Source: Roseiarcus sp049513815 (lineage in GTDB: Bacteria > Pseudomonadota > Alphaproteobacteria > Rhizobiales > Beijerinckiaceae). Taken from it: a DNA stretch of 28,968 nt. Under the pieces are notes generated by a model. That model was not told the DNA's origin. It ran no database searches and saw only the letters and a list, made by a program, of their open reading frames with translations. Where the stretch lies: contig JBEKVR010000048.1 in NCBI GenBank assembly GCA_049513815.1, forward strand, positions 1 through 28,968, given 5' to 3'. Both the position numbers and the translations under genes were made by a program. Shown here piece after piece: positions 24,747-28,968 of this stretch (positions are counted from its first letter, which is position 1; each line of letters opens with the position of its first letter).

Positions 24747-25867
24747 CGCACGGCTCCTGGCGCGGGCGACGCCGCCGGTTGCGGCGCTGCGGCGGCGGGC
24801 GGGGCGACGCTCGGCAGGACGGCGGGCGGCGCCAGCCCTGGCGGGGCGCTCGGCCGCGCGCGCGTCTCGGTCACCGGCATGTAGGGCACGACGCTCGAGA
24901 CGCCTTTGCCCGAAGTGTCGAGGATGACCTTGGTCGCCTTGCGCAGCATCTCGTCGACGCTGTCGAGATAGAGGCGCCAGGCGGTGACGTCCTTGGCGAC
25001 GCGGTAGCTGTCGTAGACGGAGAGGAAGGCGTTGGCGTCGCCCTGGGCGAGGTTGACGACCTGGGTTTTGTAGGCCTCCGCGTCCTGACGGATGCGCTCA
25101 GCGTCGCCGCGCGCGCGCGGCAGGATGTCGTTGGCGTAGGCCTCGGCCTCGTTGCGCGAGCGCTCCTGATCGGCGCGCGCGCGCTGCACGTCGTTGAAAG
25201 CGTCGATCACCGCCAGCGGCGGCTCGACGCGCAGGAGCTGGACCTGGGTGATCTCGATGCCGGCGTGCTCGGCGTCGAGCAGCGATTGGAGCACCGCCTT
25301 TGTCTGGTCAGCGATCTGTTGGCGCTTGTCGGACATCGCCGCCTGGATCGGCGTGCGGCTGATGACGTCGCGCAGCGCGCCTTCGGCCGAAATCTTCACC
25401 GCCGCCTCGGGGGCGTTGACTCGGAACAGGAACTCGCCGGCGTCGCGGATCTTCCAAAAGACGGCGCAGTCGGCCTCGACGATGTTCTCGTCGCCGGTCA
25501 GCATCTGGCGCTCGCGTCCGCTCGCCGGGTCGCCGGGAAGACCGGGGTTGCCGAGTTGAACCTGGTTGACCTGCGTCACCTTCGGCAGCAGGACCGCATC
25601 GATCGGGAATGGCAGGTGGACGTGCAGGCCCGGCTGGGTGGTGTCGATCCAGCGACCGAACCGCAACACCACGCCCTGCTCGTCAGGCTGGACCCGGTAG
25701 ATCGACGTGGCGGCCCAGCCGATCACGGCGAGGGCGACGAGCAGGCGGACGCCGCGGCGGCCGAGCCGCGGCGCGCGCACCAGCTTGAGGACGCCCTCGC
25801 GCAACAGCGCGCCGACGCCTTCGGGCTGCGGCGTCGGCTCATCGCCTGCGACAGGCGTGTCAGTCAT
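24743..25867 (-). CDS. hflK: FtsH modulator HflK
   Basis: HflK is the partner of HflC in the large SPFH-domain assembly around FtsH. The 374-residue protein has a short cytoplasmic N terminus, one membrane helix (about 40-58, VRLLVALAVIGWAATSIY), then the HflK signature YRVQPDEQGVVLRFGRW, the SPFH domain, and the C-terminal VVPYMPVTETR stretch followed by an Ala/Pro-rich tail. The ATG at 25865-25867 has AAGGA about 6 bases upstream. It is the first gene of hflK-hflC. In many alphaproteobacteria a Deg-type serine protease follows; here a TerC-family gene does. The 90 bases before it, up to the rlmN stop, contain GC-rich inverted repeats but no clear terminator. Identification is secure. Confidence 0.96.
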   Translation of the reverse strand: MTDTPVAGDEPTPQPEGVGALLREGVLKLVRAPRLGRRGVRLLVALAVIGWAATSIYRVQPDEQGVVLRFGRWIDTTQPGLHVHLPFPIDAVLLPKVTQVNQVQLGNPGLPGDPASGRERQMLTGDENIVEADCAVFWKIRDAGEFLFRVNAPEAAVKISAEGALRDVISRTPIQAAMSDKRQQIADQTKAVLQSLLDAEHAGIEITQVQLLRVEPPLAVIDAFNDVQRARADQERSRNEAEAYANDILPRARGDAERIRQDAEAYKTQVVNLAQGDANAFLSVYDSYRVAKDVTAWRLYLDSVDEMLRKATKVILDTSGKGVSSVVPYMPVTETRARPSAPPGLAPPAVLPSVAPPAAAAPQPAASPAPGAVR

Positions 25868-25957
25868 GGCGCATCCTTGACGACGGCCGGTTTGGGCGGC
25901 AGGCGCCGCCGCTCAAGCGGAGAGGGCGCGCCGCGGCGCGTCGGATGTTGAAGTGGG

Positions 25958-27154
25958 TCAATCGAGGCCAACCGCGAGCGTCTCCTCCAGCATCAGGCGC
26001 GCCCGCGCCCTGAGCCTCTCGGTCTGGCTCTTGAGTTGGCCGCAGGCGGCGAGGATGTCGCGGCCGCGCGGCGTGCGCACCGGGCTGGCGTATCCGGCGT
26101 TGAAGACAATGTCGGAGAAGCGCTCGATCGCCTCCCAGTCCGAACATACGTAGGGGCTGCCCGGCCAGGGGTTGAAGGGGATGAGGTTGATCTTGGCCGG
26201 CAGGCCGGCAAGCAGCCGCACCAGCGCCTTCGCCTCGGCCGGCGAGTCGTTGACCCCCTTCAGCATCACGTATTCGAAGGTGATGCGTCGCGCGTTGGAG
26301 GCGCCGGGATAGTCGCGGCAGGCCTGCAGCAGCTCCTTGATCGGGTACTTCTTGTTGAGCGGCACCAGCGTATCGCGCAGCGCGTCGTTGGTGGCGTGCA
26401 GCGACACGGCCAGCATCGTCCCGCATTCGGCGCCGAGCCGCGCCATTTCCGGAACGACGCCTGAGGTCGACACGGTGACGCGCCGCTTCGACAGCGAAAG
26501 GCCGTCGCCGTCGGTCAGGATCGCGATCGCCTCGCGGACGTTGCCGAAGTTGTAGAGCGGCTCGCCCATGCCCATGAAGACGACGTTCGACACCGCGCGC
26601 ACGCCTTCGCCCGACGGCACGAGCCCGTCGGTCGGCGCCGTCCCGCCAGGAAAATCGCCGAGCCGGTCGCGCGCCACCAGAACCTGGGCGACGATCTCCG
26701 CCGCCATCAGATTGCGCGCCCAGGCCTGGGTGCCGGTGTGGCAGAAGGTGCAATTGAGGGTGCAGCCGACCTGGCTCGAGACGCACAGCGTGCCGCGGTC
26801 GGTCTCGGGAATGTAGACGGTCTCGACCTCGGCGCCGCGGTCGCCGGGATAAGCGGGCGGCATGCGCAGCAGCCATTTGCGGGTGCCGTCGGCGGAAACC
26901 TGCTCGGCGACGATCTCGGGCCGCGCCAGCGAGAAGCGCTCGCCGAGCGCGTCGAGCACCGGTCTGGCGACGTTGCGCATCGCCGAGAACTCGCGCACGC
27001 CGCGATGATAGATCCAGTGCCAGAGCTGGCCGGCGCGCATGCGCAGCTCCCGCTCGGGCACGCCGATTTCGGTGAGGGCGCTCGTCAACTCGGCGCGGGT
27101 CGCTCCGGCGAGGAAGAAGGGCGCGGCCGTCTGGGAGGCGGAGGCCGGGGACAT
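25958..27154 (-). CDS. rlmN: 23S rRNA (A2503-C2)/tRNA (A37-C2) methyltransferase
   Basis: This radical-SAM enzyme methylates C2 of A2503 in 23S rRNA, and of A37 in some tRNAs. The 398-residue protein shows the iron-sulfur motif CxxxCxxC as GCTLNCTFCHTG (Cys131, Cys135, Cys138), the preceding conserved LCVSSQVG (Cys124), GMGEPLYN, and the C-terminal TPRGRDILAACGQL containing the methyl-carrying cysteine. The N-terminal region (about 20-95) has the RNA-binding accessory domain with LWHWIYHRG. The start is the ATG at 27152-27154; no strong ribosome-binding site precedes it. It stands between guaC, which ends 111 bases upstream behind a terminator, and hflK. Identification is secure. Confidence 0.97.
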   Translation of the reverse strand: MSPASASQTAAPFFLAGATRAELTSALTEIGVPERELRMRAGQLWHWIYHRGVREFSAMRNVARPVLDALGERFSLARPEIVAEQVSADGTRKWLLRMPPAYPGDRGAEVETVYIPETDRGTLCVSSQVGCTLNCTFCHTGTQAWARNLMAAEIVAQVLVARDRLGDFPGGTAPTDGLVPSGEGVRAVSNVVFMGMGEPLYNFGNVREAIAILTDGDGLSLSKRRVTVSTSGVVPEMARLGAECGTMLAVSLHATNDALRDTLVPLNKKYPIKELLQACRDYPGASNARRITFEYVMLKGVNDSPAEAKALVRLLAGLPAKINLIPFNPWPGSPYVCSDWEAIERFSDIVFNAGYASPVRTPRGRDILAACGQLKSQTERLRARARLMLEETLAVGLD

Positions 27155-27186
27155 GGGGCGGCTTCTATCACATCCGAAGGGGTGGG

Positions 27187-27221
27187 AAAAAGGCCGAGAT
27201 CGGCGCAGGTCCGGCCTCGGC
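27187..27221 (-). terminator. Rho-independent terminator of guaC
   Basis: On the minus strand, stem arms GCCGAG (27216-27221) and CTCGGC (27193-27198) enclose a GC-rich 17-base loop, followed by CTTTTTCCC (T-run at 27187-27191). It lies 45 bases past the guaC stop and before the rlmN start, so it should separate the two transcripts. Two smaller hairpins (GCGCG-CTTT-CGCGC near 27220-27235 and GGCG-GATT-CGCC near 27234-27246) lie between it and guaC. Confidence 0.6.
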
Positions 27222-27265
27222 GCGCTTTCGCGCGGCGGATTCGCCGCGACGGTTAGCGGCGAAGG

Positions 27266-28312
27266 TTAAGAGCCGCCGAACACGTCGTTGGTCTGCGCCG
27301 TCACCCGGACGAAGGTCGTGCGCTTGCTGACCTCCTTGAGCTGGGTGGCGCCGATGTAGGTCATCATCGAGCGCACCCCGCCCATGATCTCGGCCATGGT
27401 GTTGTCGACCGGGCCGCGATAGGGCGTCTCGACCGTCTTGCCCTCGGCGGCGCGGTAGTGAGCGACGCCGCCCGAATAGCGCTTCATCGCCGTCTCCGAC
27501 GACATGCCGTAGAACGTCATGCCGACCGGGACCTGTTTGCCGTCGCGCGTTTCGTAGCGGATCTCGCCGGCGCATTCGTCGTGGCCGGCGAGCATGCCCC
27601 CTAGCATGACGAAGTCGGCGCCGGCGCCATAGGCCTTGGCGACGTCGCCCGGCGAGGTGCAGCCGCCGTCGGCGCACACCTGGCCCTTGAGGCCGTGGGC
27701 GGCGTCGGCGCATTCGATGATCGCCGAAAGCTGCGGATAGCCGACGCCGGTGACCCTCCGGGTGGTGCACACCGAGCCAGGGCCGATGCCGATCTTGACG
27801 ATGTCGGCGCCGGCGAGGATCAGCGCTTCGGTCATGTCGCCGGTGACGACGTTGCCGGCCATGATCACCGAATCCGGATTGTCGTCGCGCACTTGTCTGA
27901 CGACGTCGAGGAACTTCTCGAAGTAGCCGTTGGCGACGTCGATGCAGAGCAGACGCGGCTGCGCGCGCTTGCGCACTGCGGCGAGCTTGGCGAGGTCGGC
28001 CTCGACGGCGCCGAGCGAATAGAAGGCGTGAACGCCGTCATTGCTGGCGAAGAATTTCGCCAGTTCGTCCTCGGGATAATGCTTGTGCAGCGCCGTCAGC
28101 GCGCCGCGCGCGCCGAGCGCGCGCGCCATCGCCATCGTGCCGGTGACGTCCATATTGGCGGCGATGAGGGGGAATCCGTTCCAGTCCGAGCCGGTGTGGA
28201 GGAAGCGGAAGGAGCGGTTGACGTCGACGTCGTTGCGGGAGCCGAGGGTCGAGCGTTTGGGTCGGATCAGAACGTCCTTGAAGTCGAGCTTGACGTCGCT
28301 TTCGATGCGCAT
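27266..28312 (-). CDS. guaC: GMP reductase
   Basis: GMP reductase converts GMP to IMP and ammonia with NADPH, feeding guanine nucleotides back to the purine pool. The 348-residue protein matches the usual length and shows the TIM-barrel IMPDH/GMPR signature GIGPGSVCTTRRVTGVGYPQ with catalytic Cys182 and Thr184. It has no CBS insertion, which separates it from IMP dehydrogenase. Other GMPR features are the start LDFKDVLIRPKRSTL, IAANMDVTGT and the flap-like YRGPVDNTMAEIMGGVRS. The start is the ATG at 28310-28312, with only a weak ribosome-binding site. It ends in its own terminator. Some GMP reductases of this type are sensitive to ATP/GTP balance, but nothing in the sequence shows it here. 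Identification is secure. Confidence 0.97.
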   Translation of the reverse strand: MRIESDVKLDFKDVLIRPKRSTLGSRNDVDVNRSFRFLHTGSDWNGFPLIAANMDVTGTMAMARALGARGALTALHKHYPEDELAKFFASNDGVHAFYSLGAVEADLAKLAAVRKRAQPRLLCIDVANGYFEKFLDVVRQVRDDNPDSVIMAGNVVTGDMTEALILAGADIVKIGIGPGSVCTTRRVTGVGYPQLSAIIECADAAHGLKGQVCADGGCTSPGDVAKAYGAGADFVMLGGMLAGHDECAGEIRYETRDGKQVPVGMTFYGMSSETAMKRYSGGVAHYRAAEGKTVETPYRGPVDNTMAEIMGGVRSMMTYIGATQLKEVSKRTTFVRVTAQTNDVFGGS

Positions 28313-28968
28313 GGGATTGTCCGAAATGGCGCGCGGGGGCGCGCGGCGGGAAGCGGTTCGGCGCGCCTTAGCACAAGCGCATCTCCCCGCCCAGCCACGC
28401 GTTCACGGCGCAAAGCGTTGAAATCGGCCGACGGATCGCCGATTGCCGGCGCCCGCCTGGACTCTATATAGGTCGCCTCAGCGCGCGGCGAAGCCCGAGA
28501 CGACGCCGACCACCTGTCCGTCGATGCCGTTGAAGCCATGGTGGGCGAAAGCTTCGCAGGGCTGGCCTTCGCCGACAGCGGCCAGGACCGCCGCCGCCAG
28601 GGCCGCGCCAGGCAGATCGCGCGTTATAGCGCCGCCAAGCGCCGGTTAATACCGGAATCGGATAGAGGAATTACAGCGGCCCTCATTCCCGTTTTTTCGC
28701 GCCCGCCGGCCGGATGCGCCCGCTCGCGCCGCGGCCAACGCAACGCCTTGGCGTAAGATATGCGTCATTCCGCCTCCCGATTGAACGATTGACTGGGAGT
28801 GGGTTGGCGCCAGGCTCGTGCTTCGCGCCTCATGCCTCTGCAGGATTTAGCCCTTGCTATTCATGACGAGGTTCGGTTTGGCGCTTGGGCGGCTTTGGGG
28901 GACTTCGGGCGCACGGGTTCGTTCGGGTTTTTCACCGTGTGACGACCGATACTTTTGCGAACGCGTTG
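28313..28968. other. Region upstream of guaC without a confident gene
   Basis: This 656-base stretch holds the guaC promoter region, including a CCTATATAGAG motif on the minus strand (28465-28475) that could be its -10 element, and the coding-like remnant described separately at 28478-28645. On the minus strand GGGAGG precedes an ATG at 28768 that opens a 40-codon frame ending at 28646. On the plus strand an inverted repeat GGAAT (28667-28671)/ATTCC (28685-28689) is followed by a T6 run (28692-28697), a weak terminator-like structure. A plus-strand frame opens with ATG at 28863 and is still open at the window edge, but it has no ribosome-binding site. I recognise no RNA gene here. Confidence 0.4.
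28478..28645 (-). pseudogene. Coding-like 3' remnant of an unidentified gene
   Basis: The minus-strand frame from 28645 down to the TGA at 28478-28480 gives about 55 residues with a codon pattern like a real gene here (third positions mostly G/C). The sequence is non-random: DLPGAALAAAVLAAVG, then PCEAFAHHGFNGID and QVVGVVSGFAAR, reading like the C-terminal end of an enzyme. The frame has no usable start and is closed upstream by a TAA at 28646-28648. Beyond that stop the same frame continues 40 codons to an ATG at 28768 behind GGGAGG, but that part is Arg-rich and less convincing. I read it as the tail of a decayed gene. I do not recognise the family; a stop-interrupted gene or a chance frame are alternatives. 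Confidence 0.35.

Noticed and set aside
28646..28768. 40-codon minus-strand frame behind GGGAGG as a separate small gene
   Set aside because: The ribosome-binding site is good, but the product is Arg-rich with poor codon bias towards its end. It is discussed with the remnant instead of being called a gene.
28863..28968. Plus-strand frame from ATG 28863, open to the window edge
   Set aside because: There is no ribosome-binding site and the 35 visible residues match nothing recognisable; too short to call a gene.
1..28968. tRNA, rRNA, CRISPR arrays, insertion sequences, prophage or defence genes
   Set aside because: No repeat-spacer pattern, transposase, integrase, terminal repeats or cloverleaf sequence was seen; gene content is housekeeping and signalling.

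Overview
The window is about 29 kb of very GC-rich DNA with strong G/C preference at third codon positions and frequent GTG or TTG starts. It reads as a chromosomal segment of an alphaproteobacterium, most likely Hyphomicrobiales (Rhizobiales). The gene families support this: homodimeric AceE in an aceE-aceF-lpdA operon with a lipoyl domain fused to the E3, a Rhizobium etli-type asparaginase, glnK-amtB, and HflKC. The genus is not determined. I see no insertion sequence, prophage, CRISPR array, rRNA or tRNA.

Layout: 1-1166 holds the 5' part of an EmrB/QacA-type MFS exporter and uraH (both minus), with a dyad-rich AT patch between them. 1167-6975 is the pyruvate dehydrogenase operon (plus). 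6995-10493 is a minus-strand pair: a HerA-type ATPase followed by a PAS/GGDEF/EAL protein with a degenerate cyclase domain. 10623-12973 holds an atypical SDR protein and two CBS-domain proteins that face each other. 13123-17339 looks nitrogen-related: an R. etli-type asparaginase, a PAS-PAS-GAF sensor with no output domain, and glnK-amtB. 17690-22288 holds a lipoyl-like/alpha-beta hydrolase fusion (AcoC-like), a SorC-family regulator overlapping it tail to tail, and a membrane GGDEF/EAL protein. 22295-28312 is a run of minus-strand genes: guaC, rlmN, hflK, hflC, a TerC-family membrane protein and a GNAT acetyltransferase. The last 650 bases contain no confident gene, only a coding-like remnant.

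How the genes work together: AceE, AceF and LpdA form one complex that converts pyruvate to acetyl-CoA. GlnK and AmtB couple ammonium uptake to nitrogen status, and the neighbouring asparaginase releases ammonium from asparagine. HflK and HflC form the membrane assembly that modulates the FtsH protease. Two proteins concern cyclic di-GMP: one has complete cyclase and phosphodiesterase signatures, the other probably only the phosphodiesterase.

Most of the window is ordinary housekeeping DNA and I found no convincing new multi-gene system. The points most worth a second look are the lipoyl-like domain without its lysine, the output-less PAS-PAS-GAF sensor beside nitrogen genes, the lipoyl-E3 fusion with near-identical lipoyl DNA in aceF, the TerC protein with a proline-rich tail next to hflKC, the orphan SorC regulator with a dyad in its divergent promoter region, and the tandem dyads upstream of the exporter.
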